A DNA stretch of 64,000 nucleotides from Ktedonobacteraceae bacterium (GCA_035653615.1 DASRBN010000030.1:266041-330040), one strand, 5' to 3'. Shown: positions 15,902-25,567, numbered from the stretch's first letter. Translations and numbers: made by a program. Notes: a model not told the origin generated them from the sequence alone.

Positions 15902-17740
15902 ATGAAAAACACCTATGCAGCGGCATTAGTGTTCATGGCCATCATTGTACCCATCCCTCTACTCGCAGCGTTCGTTACAGCCATCTCTTATATCATCCTG
16001 GGCCAGCAATTCGGTTCGACTACCTGGCTCAACTGGGTAGCATTAGTATCTGGCCTGGGCATAACGCTCCTTGTCTGGCTTATCGCTGCTATCTTCTGTA
16101 GAAGGCGTGCCACGGCTCAATATTCAAATAGAATCAGCTATGATGCGATTGTGCAGGAATTAACGCGACTGAAAATCAACTACGACCATATTGACATGAA
16201 CAACGTCGATGAAGAGCTTGAGGGGAAAGAAATTGTCGAAGCTCTTGTAGCCGGTCAGGCCGTTGAAGTTGTCGATGCTGTGAATGCTGGAGAAACGGCC
16301 ATAGTTGCACCTGCCGTTGGATCTGCTGGAGTTGCCAGGGCGAACGGAGCGACCGAATCTCCGCAACAGAATAGTGACAACGCGGCGCTTGAGAGGGCCT
16401 ATGCCGATCTGTATGGTGAGCAGGATGACGATAGTATTGAGGGCCAATTAAAAAAGAATGGCATACAATGGGTACTTGGCAGTGGCTACATCGACATATG
16501 GAACAGGCTCCAGGCCGCCGATCAAGAAATGATTGCCGTGCTTCCCAAAGAGACGCTTGTGGCCGATGCAGACTATGATCTGCTGCGCCTGGATGGCTCA
16601 ACCATTCCCAATAGCCAGCACTGGATTGACGTTATCAATAAGGCAAAAGCAACGCTTGAAAGGGTCGATAAGCAAAAAAAGGCGCAAAAAAAGCCTGCTG
16701 ACCATACCCAGCAAGTTGCGTCAGAGCAACAACTATTGGGGCAGGCGTTGCTGGATTTGATCAAGGCTACCGTTTCCTCGTCCAAATTGCCACTGGACGA
16801 TGCCAATATTCCCACAAGTTTGGGGCCGGCGCTCTTCTCACTCCTCAAAAACGCTTTTACGGACCCACAGCCAGAAGTGCAAGAGACTGAGGCACAGGCG
16901 CGGGAAGGTCTCCGCCAGGCGCGCATCGCCATCAACTCGTATATTACGAATCGCTGGGCCGGGTTGATAGAGTCCCGTAACCGGCTCATGGGAAGCTCGT
17001 TTTTCGCCTCGACCTTCATTTTGATCTTATTTGTTATCGCCATTCTTGGTAATGCGCCGGCGTCATCGCTACTTGCCGGCCTGGTCTTCTTTTTTGTCGG
17101 CGCAGTGGCAGGACTTTTTCCACGCCTTACCCCCCAGATGGTTGTGAGTCGTCAACCTTCTGGGAATAATAAATTGTCTTCCAAAGCTAACAATGCATCT
17201 GGTAGTGCCGGTGCCCACTCGGCTAAAGCTGCCGGTCAGTCCAACGGCGCCAGGGCCAATGGCAATGGAAAATCAGCGGCTCAAAATGGAAGTGCGCGTT
17301 CGAACGGCTCATCGAGCGATGACAGGCCGCCAAGCGATGATTATGGACTGACCATAGCAAGGGTTCTAGTCACCCCCGTTTTCTCCGGCCTTGCGGCTCT
17401 GATTGGTGTGGTGCTGGCCAGTATGCTTTCAATTGCGCTCGTTTCCCTCACACCTGTGCAATCAAGCAATAATGCGGTGACCCCAACCCGTTCGGCTGTT
17501 GTCGCTACCGCTACTCCGACAGCAGCGTTGGGACCGGCTACGGCCCCGGTTAATCGTGTAGTTCCGAATTATCCCTCACTCGATCAGGTATACAGCCTCA
17601 CTACGAACGTGCAGGGAGTGATTTTCGCGGCGATCTTTGGCTTTTTACCAAGTCTTGTGATAAACGCGCTGCAAAAGGAGGCAGCACTGATCATGGGCCA
17701 GTTGAAGAGTACCGATCCGGGCGAGGATGGTCACGGCTGA
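15902..17740 (+). CDS. Large multi-pass membrane protein of unknown function
   Basis: Not recognised. The 612 residues begin with two membrane helices (about 8-35 and 45-68), then a 280-residue cytoplasmic part including an acidic segment (GEQDDDSIEGQLKKNG) and a helical region, then two helices near 360-405, a low-complexity Asn/Gly/Ser/Ala-rich linker at about 420-475 (no hydrophobic pattern), and two more helices near 490-525 and 560-585. GGGGGAG precedes ATG 15902 and a TATAAT stands at 15837-15842. It follows the COG4705 gene at 80 bases and may be co-transcribed. No catalytic motif is visible; it may be a structural or signalling membrane protein. Confidence 0.7.
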   Translation: MKNTYAAALVFMAIIVPIPLLAAFVTAISYIILGQQFGSTTWLNWVALVSGLGITLLVWLIAAIFCRRRATAQYSNRISYDAIVQELTRLKINYDHIDMNNVDEELEGKEIVEALVAGQAVEVVDAVNAGETAIVAPAVGSAGVARANGATESPQQNSDNAALERAYADLYGEQDDDSIEGQLKKNGIQWVLGSGYIDIWNRLQAADQEMIAVLPKETLVADADYDLLRLDGSTIPNSQHWIDVINKAKATLERVDKQKKAQKKPADHTQQVASEQQLLGQALLDLIKATVSSSKLPLDDANIPTSLGPALFSLLKNAFTDPQPEVQETEAQAREGLRQARIAINSYITNRWAGLIESRNRLMGSSFFASTFILILFVIAILGNAPASSLLAGLVFFFVGAVAGLFPRLTPQMVVSRQPSGNNKLSSKANNASGSAGAHSAKAAGQSNGARANGNGKSAAQNGSARSNGSSSDDRPPSDDYGLTIARVLVTPVFSGLAALIGVVLASMLSIALVSLTPVQSSNNAVTPTRSAVVATATPTAALGPATAPVNRVVPNYPSLDQVYSLTTNVQGVIFAAIFGFLPSLVINALQKEAALIMGQLKSTDPGEDGHG

Positions 17741-17919
17741 TACATCCAATAATTTCCGTAAGTTCACGTTTTGGCCTTTATACCGCTTTAAGTTGCTAAG
17801 ACCCCATTGAAAAATCGTTGCAATCGTCGTTCTTAGTAGGAAGTCGATGAAGAGTGAGTTCCATCGAACTTGCTGATTCTGATCGTCCAATATTAAGAGT
17901 GTGAAAAAGGGGTCTTTTT

Positions 17920-18309
17920 ATGAGTATGCCGGGGTATCCATCGGGCCGCTCTGCCAGTCCTGCTATAAGAGGTCGCGTTCTCTCTTTCATCGCAGTATTA
18001 CTTATCATCGTGCAAATTATCTTCTCGGTGATAACCTACTTTCTTTTTCCTGGCATAGTACCTTCTCATTGGAATGCAGCCGGGCAAGTCGATAGCTCTA
18101 TACCAAAATTGGGCTTTATACTTATATTCCTGGGCATCAGTCTTGGAATGTATATCCTGTTGCAACTCATTAAGGCCTTAACCATGCTGGACAACGACCC
18201 GCAAAAAAGGCAGGCAGCAGCTCTCATTCTTGGTCTCATCAGCATCTTTGTGGTACTTGTTGGGCTGGTTACTCAAGTTATCACAACATCGGTAATCCTT
18301 CACTGGTAA
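17920..18309 (+). CDS. Small DUF1648 (SdpI N-terminal type) membrane protein
   Basis: Protein of 129 residues with three to four membrane helices. It carries the DUF1648 signature VPSHWNAAGQVD after the first helix, the same motif as in the SdpI-like protein at 487-1230 (VPTHWNLAGQVN), but lacks the C-terminal SdpI half. No ArsR repressor is adjacent, unlike the first copy. It may be an immunity or sensing component, or a shortened descendant of SdpI. The gene is followed closely (7 bases) by the convergent HAD gene. Confidence 0.75.
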   Translation: MSMPGYPSGRSASPAIRGRVLSFIAVLLIIVQIIFSVITYFLFPGIVPSHWNAAGQVDSSIPKLGFILIFLGISLGMYILLQLIKALTMLDNDPQKRQAAALILGLISIFVVLVGLVTQVITTSVILHW

Positions 18310-18316
18310 TAGCCTG

Positions 18317-19006
18317 TTAAAGGTCGCTGGCTACTCCTTTGACAAGATATGCCAGCGTCCTCATATCCCCTACCATAAAGGTCTCTTTCACTCGACTGGG
18401 GCGTCCCCAGCCCTGTCGATTCACCCACACCGTCGTGTATCCCAGCTTCTTTGCAGGCACAATATCGTACTTGAAGCCGAATCCGGCGTGCCATATCTCC
18501 TTTACCTTCAATCCTAATCGTTCCCTCGCCAACAGAAAACCCTCGTAGGCCGGCTTATAAGCTTTTGCCTGCTCTGCTGTGATGATATCATCGAACTTGA
18601 CCCCGATGGTTTGTTCTGTCTGCGCGATAATCTCATCATCTGTATTCGTAATCAGCACAACTTTGACCAGTTTCTGTAGCTCGATGATTGCCTCTCTCGT
18701 ATCGGGAAATGGTTTCCAATAGCCCATTGATTCGACGAACTCGTCGACTTCTTCCGGGCTGGTGGGGATAGAGTATTGCGCGAATGTCATTCGTAATGTA
18801 TCGGCCAGCACCTGGCGGTAGGGGCGATATTTCTCTTGAATATAACGAAACTGGATTTCCTCCCAGTCCTCCTGTAGCGTTCGCGGGCTGACAGTGCCAT
18901 ATCCTTTCATACTCAGACTCTCGGCGAAAAACTGCTGAATACCTTTTTCCCAATCGATCAGCGTGCCGTAGCAATCGAAGGTGATGGCTTTGGGAAGTGC
19001 AATCAT
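18317..19006 (-). CDS. HAD-type hydrolase (haloacid dehalogenase-like)
   Basis: Hydrolase of the haloacid-dehalogenase superfamily, 229 residues. Motif I is FDCYGTLIDW (Asp nucleophile), motif II lies in VLITNTDD, the motif III Lys in AKAYKP and motif IV around FGFKYDIVPAKKLG. The Tyr after the nucleophile (DCYGT) is typical of 2-haloacid dehalogenase-like members. Actual substrate, a phosphate ester or a haloacid, cannot be decided. The ATG at 19006 has AGGTTCTC-like purine sequence only, so the ribosome site is weak. It stands alone, convergent with the DUF1648 gene. Confidence 0.85.
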   Translation of the reverse strand: MIALPKAITFDCYGTLIDWEKGIQQFFAESLSMKGYGTVSPRTLQEDWEEIQFRYIQEKYRPYRQVLADTLRMTFAQYSIPTSPEEVDEFVESMGYWKPFPDTREAIIELQKLVKVVLITNTDDEIIAQTEQTIGVKFDDIITAEQAKAYKPAYEGFLLARERLGLKVKEIWHAGFGFKYDIVPAKKLGYTTVWVNRQGWGRPSRVKETFMVGDMRTLAYLVKGVASDL

Positions 19007-19036
19007 TGAGAACCTCCAGACCTCAAGAAATGTGTG

Positions 19037-19065
19037 TTGAACAAAACGTCGAATACTGATATACT
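19037..19065 (+). promoter_or_regulatory. Promoter of the EF-G-like gene
   Basis: TTGAAC at 19037-19042 and TATACT at 19060-19065 are 17 bases apart. The 240-base leader to the start at 19306 contains a 9-bp inverted repeat, GATGATTCG at 19154-19162 and CGAATCATC at 19189-19197, which could form a hairpin. No known riboswitch was recognised. Confidence 0.55.
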
Positions 19066-19305
19066 ACACCATACCAACGAAGCAGGATGGGCGTATTGCA
19101 TAGCTTTTCAGCCTGAAATAGCATAAATACCCTTTAATTTGCGTGGGGTTGCAGATGATTCGTTTCGCTACCTGTTATTTGCACGGATCGAATCATCGCT
19201 CGCGTGCTCCTAATCATCTTCCTGAGCGTAGTCGGATGCGACAAAACGCAATAGGCTTAGAGAAGATGGATAGGTGCTAAGATTATCAGGAGGATAGAAG
19301 GTTTT

Positions 19306-21360
19306 ATGAAGGTCTATACCGCGGAACACATTCGCAATGTCGCATTGATTTCCCATGTTGGAGCAGGCAAAACGTCTCTGGTGGATGCAGCTCTCTACGA
19401 TAGCAGCGCTGTCACACGACAGGGTAAGGTAGATGAGGGCACCTCGATCTCCGATTACGACCCTGATGAATTAAAACGCCACATGTCGCTGAATGCCAAA
19501 GTTCTCCCCGTTGAATGGAAGAATACCAAGATTAATTTTATCGATACCCCAGGCTATGCTGATTTTGTGGGTGAGGTGAAGGCTGGGCTGCGTGTAGCCG
19601 ATGCAGCGCTGGTCGTTGTGACGGCTGAAAAAGGCGTGGAGGTTGGCACCGAACTGACCTGGCAATATGCAGATGAGCGCAAATTGCCACGCATGGTCTT
19701 CGTCAACAAACTTGATCGTGAGAATACCTCGTTCGATAATGCCCTGGAGTCGCTGCGCAAACAATTCGGCCTCAAGGTCGTTCCCCTGCAGCTTCCCATC
19801 GGCGAACAATCCGCCTTTCGAGGCGTCGTCGACCTCGTATCTCAGAAGGCATATACCTTTGAGGGCGGCAACAAGGTACAGGAGATTCCCGTTCCTGCCG
19901 AATTGAAAGATCGCATCAGCACCTATCGCGAACAACTGATTGAGTCAGCCGTTGAAAGCGATGACGCGGTGATGGAGAAGTTTCTTGAGGGTGAAGAGCT
20001 GAGTGACGAAGAGATACTCTCCGTGATCAAACAGGGAACGCGTACCGGCCAGCTGATTCCGGTGTTATGCGGAGCTGGCAGCAAAAATATCGGCGTGCAG
20101 ACGCTGCTCGATGCCATCGTCGACTACCTGCCGAGCGCGGCGGAAGCGCTACCTGAAGATGCGAAGGCTTTCGGCGATAATCTCTCGTTGTTCGTCTTCA
20201 AGACCGCGGCTGCGCAGGTGGGTATAATCAGCACATTCAGGGTCTACTCTGGAACACTGAAGCCCGATAGTCATGTGTATAACGTCCAGACAAAAGCAGA
20301 TGAGCGCATAGGGCAGTTGATTATTCCACGCGGCAAGATGCAGGATACGGCAACGGAACTTCCTGCCGGCGATATTGGCGCGGCAGCAAAGTTCTCCAAT
20401 ACGCATACGGGCGATACTCTTGCCGGCAGCAAGGATATTAGCGAGGCACTGGCCCCGATTAACTTTCCGGAGCCGTGTTATACTGTGGCTGTCTTCCCCA
20501 AGAGCCAGGCTGACCTCGATAAGATGAGCAATGCCCTGGCGCGAGTCGTTGAAGAAGATCGCACGCTGCGTGTCACGCGTGATCCAGAAACGGCGGAAGT
20601 GCTGCTTTCCGGTATGGGTGAGTCGCATATTCAGATCACTATCGAAGGTATCAAGCGCAAGTACGGCGTTGATCTTGAAGCGCGCGATCCACGCATCTCC
20701 TATCGTGAGACTATTCGTAAGAAGGCGCGTGCTAATGGGCGCCATAAGCGTCAAAGTGGTGGCCATGGGCAGTTCGGCGATGTATGGCTGGAGATTGAGC
20801 CACTGCCGATGGATAGCGAGGAAACCTTCGTCTTCGAAGACAAAATTGTTGGCGGTGTGGTGCCAGGCCAGTATATTCCGGGTGTTGAAAAAGGCGTGCG
20901 CGACTCGCTGAAGCGCGGTTTCATCTCCGGCAATCCAATGGTGTATGTCAAGGTGGCCCTGGTCGATGGCAAATATCACCCGGTTGACTCTTCCGCGCAA
21001 TCCTTCGAAATTGCTGCTTCGCTCGGTATGCAAGAAGCTGTGCCGCTGGCCAGCCCTACCATTCTGGAACCCATTATGACGGTCACTATAACGGTGCCCG
21101 AGGGCAACATGGGTGACGTGATGAGCGATATCAACACCAAACGCGGGCGAGTTCTTGGTATGGCTTCCCTTGGAAACGGTATGCAGCAGATTACTGCCAA
21201 CGTGCCGCAAGCCGAGATGCTGCATTATGCCACCGACCTGCGTTCTATCACGCAGGGGCGCGGCTCGTTCAAGATGGAGTTCTATCAATACGAAGAGGTG
21301 CCTGCCAACATACAGCAGGAGATTATTGCCCAGTATAAGAAGTCTCAGTCTGAAAAGTAA
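19306..21360 (+). CDS. EF-G-like translational GTPase (type II)
   Basis: Translation-factor GTPase of 684 residues with the full EF-G layout: P-loop SHVGAGKTS, NKLD GTP-binding motif, switch II DTPGYADF, then domains II to V with GGHGQFGDV and NMGDV. The switch I region reads LKRHMSLN in place of the ERGITI of housekeeping EF-G, and the opening EHIRNVALISHVGAGKTS matches the EF-G-like II group seen next to or instead of classical fusA in Actinobacteria and Chloroflexota. It may help ribosome recycling or translocation under stress. No rpsL, rpsG or tuf neighbours, so it is probably not the main EF-G. The start follows AGGAGG, about 11 bases upstream. Confidence 0.88.
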   Translation: MKVYTAEHIRNVALISHVGAGKTSLVDAALYDSSAVTRQGKVDEGTSISDYDPDELKRHMSLNAKVLPVEWKNTKINFIDTPGYADFVGEVKAGLRVADAALVVVTAEKGVEVGTELTWQYADERKLPRMVFVNKLDRENTSFDNALESLRKQFGLKVVPLQLPIGEQSAFRGVVDLVSQKAYTFEGGNKVQEIPVPAELKDRISTYREQLIESAVESDDAVMEKFLEGEELSDEEILSVIKQGTRTGQLIPVLCGAGSKNIGVQTLLDAIVDYLPSAAEALPEDAKAFGDNLSLFVFKTAAAQVGIISTFRVYSGTLKPDSHVYNVQTKADERIGQLIIPRGKMQDTATELPAGDIGAAAKFSNTHTGDTLAGSKDISEALAPINFPEPCYTVAVFPKSQADLDKMSNALARVVEEDRTLRVTRDPETAEVLLSGMGESHIQITIEGIKRKYGVDLEARDPRISYRETIRKKARANGRHKRQSGGHGQFGDVWLEIEPLPMDSEETFVFEDKIVGGVVPGQYIPGVEKGVRDSLKRGFISGNPMVYVKVALVDGKYHPVDSSAQSFEIAASLGMQEAVPLASPTILEPIMTVTITVPEGNMGDVMSDINTKRGRVLGMASLGNGMQQITANVPQAEMLHYATDLRSITQGRGSFKMEFYQYEEVPANIQQEIIAQYKKSQSEK

Positions 21361-21368
21361 GCGGAAAA

Positions 21369-21453
21369 GGGCGGCCACAAGGGTGCGCCCCTACCCTACA
21401 CGAGCTTATCAAGCCACTATGTGTAGGGTAGGGGCGCACCCTTGTGGCCGCCC
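21369..21453. repeat. Perfect 33-bp inverted repeat with 19-base loop
   Basis: The arm at 21369-21401 (starting GGGCGGCCACAAGGGTGCGC) is the exact reverse complement of 21421-21453. The loop is 21402-21420. It follows the EF-G-like stop by eight bases. On the minus strand the stem is followed by TTTT, so it can also terminate the NCS1 permease transcript. Perfect arms suggest a recent REP/MITE-like unit; the arm end TGTAGGGTAGGGGCG recalls the dispersed GTAGGG family. Confidence 0.85.
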
Positions 21454-21563
21454 TCCCATCATGGTAAGGGCGTACCACGTGCTGGACCAATCCGCACCCT
21501 ACCGGTCGCCCTGGTTCCTCTTCCATCGCCTTTTGTTAAGAATTCAATAATGCATCCCAGTGT

Positions 21564-23024
21564 TCATGAGCCTGCCGAAGCAGCCTCTTCCGGCGCTACA
21601 TTAATACCTGTTCGCTGCGGGAAAAATGGGCGCAGGATGAGGAAGATGATGATGCTCACTACTGCCCCAAGCAAGTAGCCCAGGCTGGTGCTGGCAAAGA
21701 TGCCGGTTGCCAGTGGGCCTGTGAAGAAAGAGGATTGCGTAAAGAGCAAACCTACGACGACTCCAACCAGCCAGGCGATACAGGCGGGAATATTGAATCC
21801 GCCAGTATAGTAGTAGATGCTGTTGGGACTCAGGTCGACCAGGCTCCGGCTATCATAGCTGCGTCGCCAGATCATATCGACCAGGAAGATCGCGGCCCAT
21901 ACGGTCAAACCGTCGGCCAGTACCAGTAAGAAACTGGTCAGCGCGCCCTGGAAATCATTGCGGATAAGCAACACATAGATGGAGCCTGCGACCATCAGCA
22001 CGCCATCGATCAGCACAGCATACTGGCGCTTGAGACGGACTCCCATAGCGAGCAGATTCAGGCCGGAAGAATAAATGTCGAGGGCAGCTCCGGCCAGCAG
22101 GCCACCAATAGCCGTCAGTAGGTAAGGAACAGCAAGCCAGGCCGGTAGAGCCTCTCGAATGGGTGCCAGCGGGTCGGAAGCCGTCAGCACGTTGGGTTTG
22201 AACGAGGCCAGCAGGACACCTACAATCATCAGGATATAGAGGGGGAAAGTACCGCCAAAGACGGTCCAGAATGTAATAGCACGCCCGGAGCTGCGACGCG
22301 GCAGATAGCGGGCGTAATCCGCGCCGGAGTTAATCCAGCCGATTCCGGTACCGGCCATGATAATGACAAAAGCAGTGATGACTCCAGTATCCCATGCTGT
22401 TGGGGGCTGGCTCACGAGCTTAGCCCAGTTGGTCTGCGGCAACAGAAAAGCGATGATGACAATGGTTAGCAGACCAAAGACCCAGGTTGCGGCGCGTTGA
22501 ATCCAGACCAACGTGGCGTGTCCCCAGTATCCGCAGGTCACTACCAGCGCCGCCAGGAACAGGATGCTGATAACCGTCCAGGCGGGATTCGCGGATACAC
22601 CGAATACCTGCAAGAGTTCCAAAAAGGCGCCGGTAGAGGCGATGACCAGGATAGTTTCCCAGCCTACCAGGCTAATCCAGCTAATAAAGGTTGGGCCAAG
22701 ATTGCCACGTGTGCCAAAAACTGCTCTCGAGAGAGTCAGCATGGGCGCGCCTCCCCAGACCCCCGGTAGGCTCAAGAGACCCACAAAGAGAAAAGAAACT
22801 CCGGTTGCCACCAATCCAACTATGAGACTCTGCCACAGGTTCAGGCCGTTACCCGTCAAATAGCCTGCGCCATAGACAATGCCCAGAATGCTCACGTTGC
22901 TGGCGAACCAAATCCAGAATAGTTCAAACGGGTGCCCATGACGCTGCTCCTGGCCGATAGGATTGATGCCATTCATCTCAATAGACCAGACTCGATCACT
23001 TTCTGGCTGTGTGATACTGCTCAT
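21564..23024 (-). CDS. NCS1-family nucleobase/cytosine permease
   Basis: Cytoplasmic-membrane transporter of 486 residues with twelve hydrophobic segments. The nucleobase-cation symporter-1 pattern is clear: the N-terminal RVWSIEMNGINPI, the GVWGGAPMLTLSRAVFGTRGN loop in helix 2-3 region, and GIGWINSGADYARYLPRRSS in the middle with the conserved Asn and Asp. Members import cytosine, purines, allantoin or hydantoins with a proton or sodium. No catabolic gene lies nearby to reveal the substrate. ATG 23024 has AGGAG nine bases upstream; the longer frame to 23099 has no ribosome site. Confidence 0.88.
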   Translation of the reverse strand: MSSITQPESDRVWSIEMNGINPIGQEQRHGHPFELFWIWFASNVSILGIVYGAGYLTGNGLNLWQSLIVGLVATGVSFLFVGLLSLPGVWGGAPMLTLSRAVFGTRGNLGPTFISWISLVGWETILVIASTGAFLELLQVFGVSANPAWTVISILFLAALVVTCGYWGHATLVWIQRAATWVFGLLTIVIIAFLLPQTNWAKLVSQPPTAWDTGVITAFVIIMAGTGIGWINSGADYARYLPRRSSGRAITFWTVFGGTFPLYILMIVGVLLASFKPNVLTASDPLAPIREALPAWLAVPYLLTAIGGLLAGAALDIYSSGLNLLAMGVRLKRQYAVLIDGVLMVAGSIYVLLIRNDFQGALTSFLLVLADGLTVWAAIFLVDMIWRRSYDSRSLVDLSPNSIYYYTGGFNIPACIAWLVGVVVGLLFTQSSFFTGPLATGIFASTSLGYLLGAVVSIIIFLILRPFFPQRTGINVAPEEAASAGS

Positions 23025-23173
23025 TTGCTTGCACTCCTGTCTCGCTATGAATGACTGCCCAAAAGAGGATAGCAAGAAACAAAATACTGCCTGCATCAAG
23101 CAGCAACAATGCTCAGGAACAGATTATTCCTCTTGAGCTTGTTCTCAAAGAGGCAGCTAGCTCAATGGTAAAT

Positions 23174-23206
23174 CTGCCTGCATCTCGCAAACGTTAAGGC
23201 AGGCAG
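23174..23206 (-). terminator. Possible terminator hairpin after the GH15 gene
   Basis: CTGCCTG (23174-23180) and CAGGCAG (23200-23206) form a 7-bp stem with a 19-base loop, nine bases downstream of the GH15 stop on the minus strand. No good U-run follows, so termination is uncertain. Confidence 0.35.
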
Positions 23207-23214
23207 CATGTCAG

Positions 23215-25134
23215 TTACCCATGCGACTCACCAAATGTATCGAGTGCCGAGTGGCCGTAGGCTCTATTGAGCATCTGATCGATGTTATAGCAGGCCGTAA
23301 TCAATGAAAGATGGGTGAAAGCCTGCGGATAGTTGCCGAGAGCTTCTCCGGTGGGACCAATTTCTTCGGCATAGAGACCTACATGGTTGCTGTAAGTCAT
23401 GATCTTTTCAAGGATTAAACGGGACTGATCCAGGCGACCGGCGCGAGCGAGGCTTTCCGCCAGCCAGAAACTACATGCCGTGAAGGTACCCTCGACGCTA
23501 CCAAGCCCATCGGCAGCTGCCTTTTTAGGATTGTAGCGATGCACAAGCGAATCACTCGTCAATTCTTTTTCAATACGGTCGATGGTGGCCAGCATACGTG
23601 GATCAGTTGCGCCGGTAAAATTTGTCAGCACCATGAGAAGGGAACTGGCGTCGATGGCATCGCTGCCATAGTACTGAACAAAACTGTTCACTTTATCGTT
23701 CCATCCTGCGTACATGATCTGCTCGTAAATCTCCGCGCTTTTTTGCATCCAATCGGCCATAGGAGCCGGTAAACCACGGTGGCGCGTCAGGCGGAGTGCG
23801 CGGTCGAAAGCTACCCAGCTCATCAGGCGTGAATGGACGAAGCGTTTGGGGCCACCGCGTACTTCCCATATGCCTTCGTCGGGTTCCTGCCAGTGATCGC
23901 TCAACCATTCCAGCAGGCGGCGCAAATTTTGCCAGAGATCGTAGGAGATAGTGTCGTAACGGTTATAAATGTAGATCGCGTCCATCAACTCACCGTAGAT
24001 ATCAAGCTGGTTCTGTGTGTATGCTCCGTTGCCGATACGCACCGGCCTGCTGTGGCGATAGCCATCCAGGTGATCCAGCGTATATTCGGCCAGGTCGTGT
24101 TCGCCTTCGATTCCATACATGGGCTGTAGTGTGCCACTTTCGCCGAGTTCGTGGCAGCGGGCGTCGAGCCAGCCCATAAAGGCCTGTGCTTCCTCCGTAA
24201 ATCCAAGCGTGAGCAGGCTATAGAGTGAGAATGATGCATCGCGTAGCCAGGTATAACGATAATCCCAGTTGCGTGCTCCGCCTATCGTCTCCGGCAGGCT
24301 GGTGGTTGGCGCGGCAACAATAGCTCCGGTCGGGGCATAGGTCAGCAATTTCAGGACGAGGGCAGAACGATGTACGGTTTCTCGCCAGCGGCCATGATAC
24401 TTACATTGTGAGAGCCAGCGACGCCAGTATTTTATCGTACCCTGAAACGCTGCATCGTACTCACTGTGCGAGCAACGACGGGGTGTTAGATCATTGTCTT
24501 TTGCGCTTTCAAGGATGAAATATACTCTTTGATTCGCGTGTAATGTAAAATGAGCGCGTACCCCACCCTGACCATCTTCTTCAAGCGGTACAGAAGACGC
24601 TAATCCTAAAGATAGGCTTTTGCTATGGAAGATGGCTCCTTCTTTTGACAGGTGAACTTCATGGTCATCTCGCGCATAATTAAATGCTGGCCGGCAGGTC
24701 AAATCAAACGAGAGCGAACCGCGTACTACGGCGACCGAACGAATAATATGGTGTTGATGGCGCGAGCTGCCTTCGCGCTTGATGGGCATGAAATCCGTGA
24801 TTTCTCCTACTCCGTCAACGGTCAGGAAGCGTGTGATGAGGATGTTTGTCTCCGGTAAATACAGTTGTTTGCGGCCCATGCCCGGCGTATCAGGTGGAGC
24901 GATACGGAAGAAGCCGCCTTTTTCCGCGTCGAGAATGGCCCCGAAGACGCTGGGGGAGTCGAAACGCGGTATGCAGCACCAGTCAATCGAGCCATTTTTC
25001 CCGACTAATGCAACCGTGTGCAGGTCGCCGATCAGCGCATAGTCCTCGATTGGCTGGTAGACTGATGAATGCTTTGGTGATTCTTCTACTTTTGCGTGGG
25101 TCTGTTTCTCATCTTCATGTTCTGTTTGTGCCAT
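23215..25134 (-). CDS. Glycoside hydrolase family 15 (glucoamylase/trehalase-like)
   Basis: Protein of 639 residues. The opening YQPIEDYALIGDLHTVALVGKNGSIDWCCIPRFDSPSVF (seen in part) is the DUF5911 N-terminal domain of GH15 enzymes. The catalytic domain shows NWDYRYTWLRDASF, then GIWEVRGGP with the probable general-acid Glu, and GLYAEEIGPTGEALGNYPQAF with the probable catalytic base Glu. GH15 enzymes release glucose from alpha-glucans or trehalose; bacterial ones of this type are often trehalases or dextran glucosidases. No signal peptide, so it is cytoplasmic. ATG 25134 follows GGAG seven bases upstream. No maltose or trehalose transport genes adjoin. Confidence 0.88.
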   Translation of the reverse strand: MAQTEHEDEKQTHAKVEESPKHSSVYQPIEDYALIGDLHTVALVGKNGSIDWCCIPRFDSPSVFGAILDAEKGGFFRIAPPDTPGMGRKQLYLPETNILITRFLTVDGVGEITDFMPIKREGSSRHQHHIIRSVAVVRGSLSFDLTCRPAFNYARDDHEVHLSKEGAIFHSKSLSLGLASSVPLEEDGQGGVRAHFTLHANQRVYFILESAKDNDLTPRRCSHSEYDAAFQGTIKYWRRWLSQCKYHGRWRETVHRSALVLKLLTYAPTGAIVAAPTTSLPETIGGARNWDYRYTWLRDASFSLYSLLTLGFTEEAQAFMGWLDARCHELGESGTLQPMYGIEGEHDLAEYTLDHLDGYRHSRPVRIGNGAYTQNQLDIYGELMDAIYIYNRYDTISYDLWQNLRRLLEWLSDHWQEPDEGIWEVRGGPKRFVHSRLMSWVAFDRALRLTRHRGLPAPMADWMQKSAEIYEQIMYAGWNDKVNSFVQYYGSDAIDASSLLMVLTNFTGATDPRMLATIDRIEKELTSDSLVHRYNPKKAAADGLGSVEGTFTACSFWLAESLARAGRLDQSRLILEKIMTYSNHVGLYAEEIGPTGEALGNYPQAFTHLSLITACYNIDQMLNRAYGHSALDTFGESHG

Positions 25135-25276
25135 GTTTTTTCTCCGTCGTGAAATAGCAGTTTCTTTTCTTAGAAACACGCGCGACAGTGACTGATTGGA
25201 GATAGAAAGAGCGGTCGCACAATTATCTTATCAGACTCGGGTTACTGCTGTATAGTGTTGCGGAGGTGCTATAATA

Positions 25277-25567
25277 GGGGTTCAGACATATGCCTGGCAT
25301 CAACGTCATCTCCTCTTAGAAGCTGGTTTCATTCGTAGTGAGGGATATGCACATTGTGTCAGTCATGGCACAGTAGAAAGGACGCAAATTGCTGCCAGGT
25401 CGCATATTGCTCTCTTGTGCAGTCAGTCGTTCCGTGAGGTCGTGAAAATACAGAACTGGGCTGATGAAGCGAAACTGGATGCAATGTGTGCTGAACTACA
25501 AGTCTGGGGAGAGCGCCCAGATGCTTTTGAATGGTTATTATGGAGAGCAGCGGTCGGATGGGTATAA
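25277..25567 (+). pseudogene. Methyltransferase C-terminal relic
   Basis: About 95 codons remain, ending at TAA 25565-25567. The frame reads HQRHLLLEAGFIRSEGYAHC and later WADEAKLDAMCAEL and PDAFEWLLWRAAVGWV, which is the usual C-terminal end of a class of SAM-dependent methyltransferases. A stop lies at 25253 and no motif I or start codon is present, so the catalytic N-terminal two thirds are lost. It is not the missing half of the 1481-1972 fragment as far as I can judge, because the family types differ. Confidence 0.62.

Noticed and set aside
20149..21378. 409-codon antisense frame over the EF-G-like gene
   Set aside because: Shadow of a codon-biased real gene; no motif or ribosome site.
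23160..23210. tRNA-like GCTAGCTCAATGGTA segment
   Set aside because: It resembles a D-arm, but no acceptor stem, anticodon arm or T-arm can be built around it.
25277..25567. Methyltransferase C-terminal relic as the lost half of the 1481-1972 fragment
   Set aside because: The C-terminal type differs from that expected for the first fragment and they are 24 kb apart, so a direct split is not supported.
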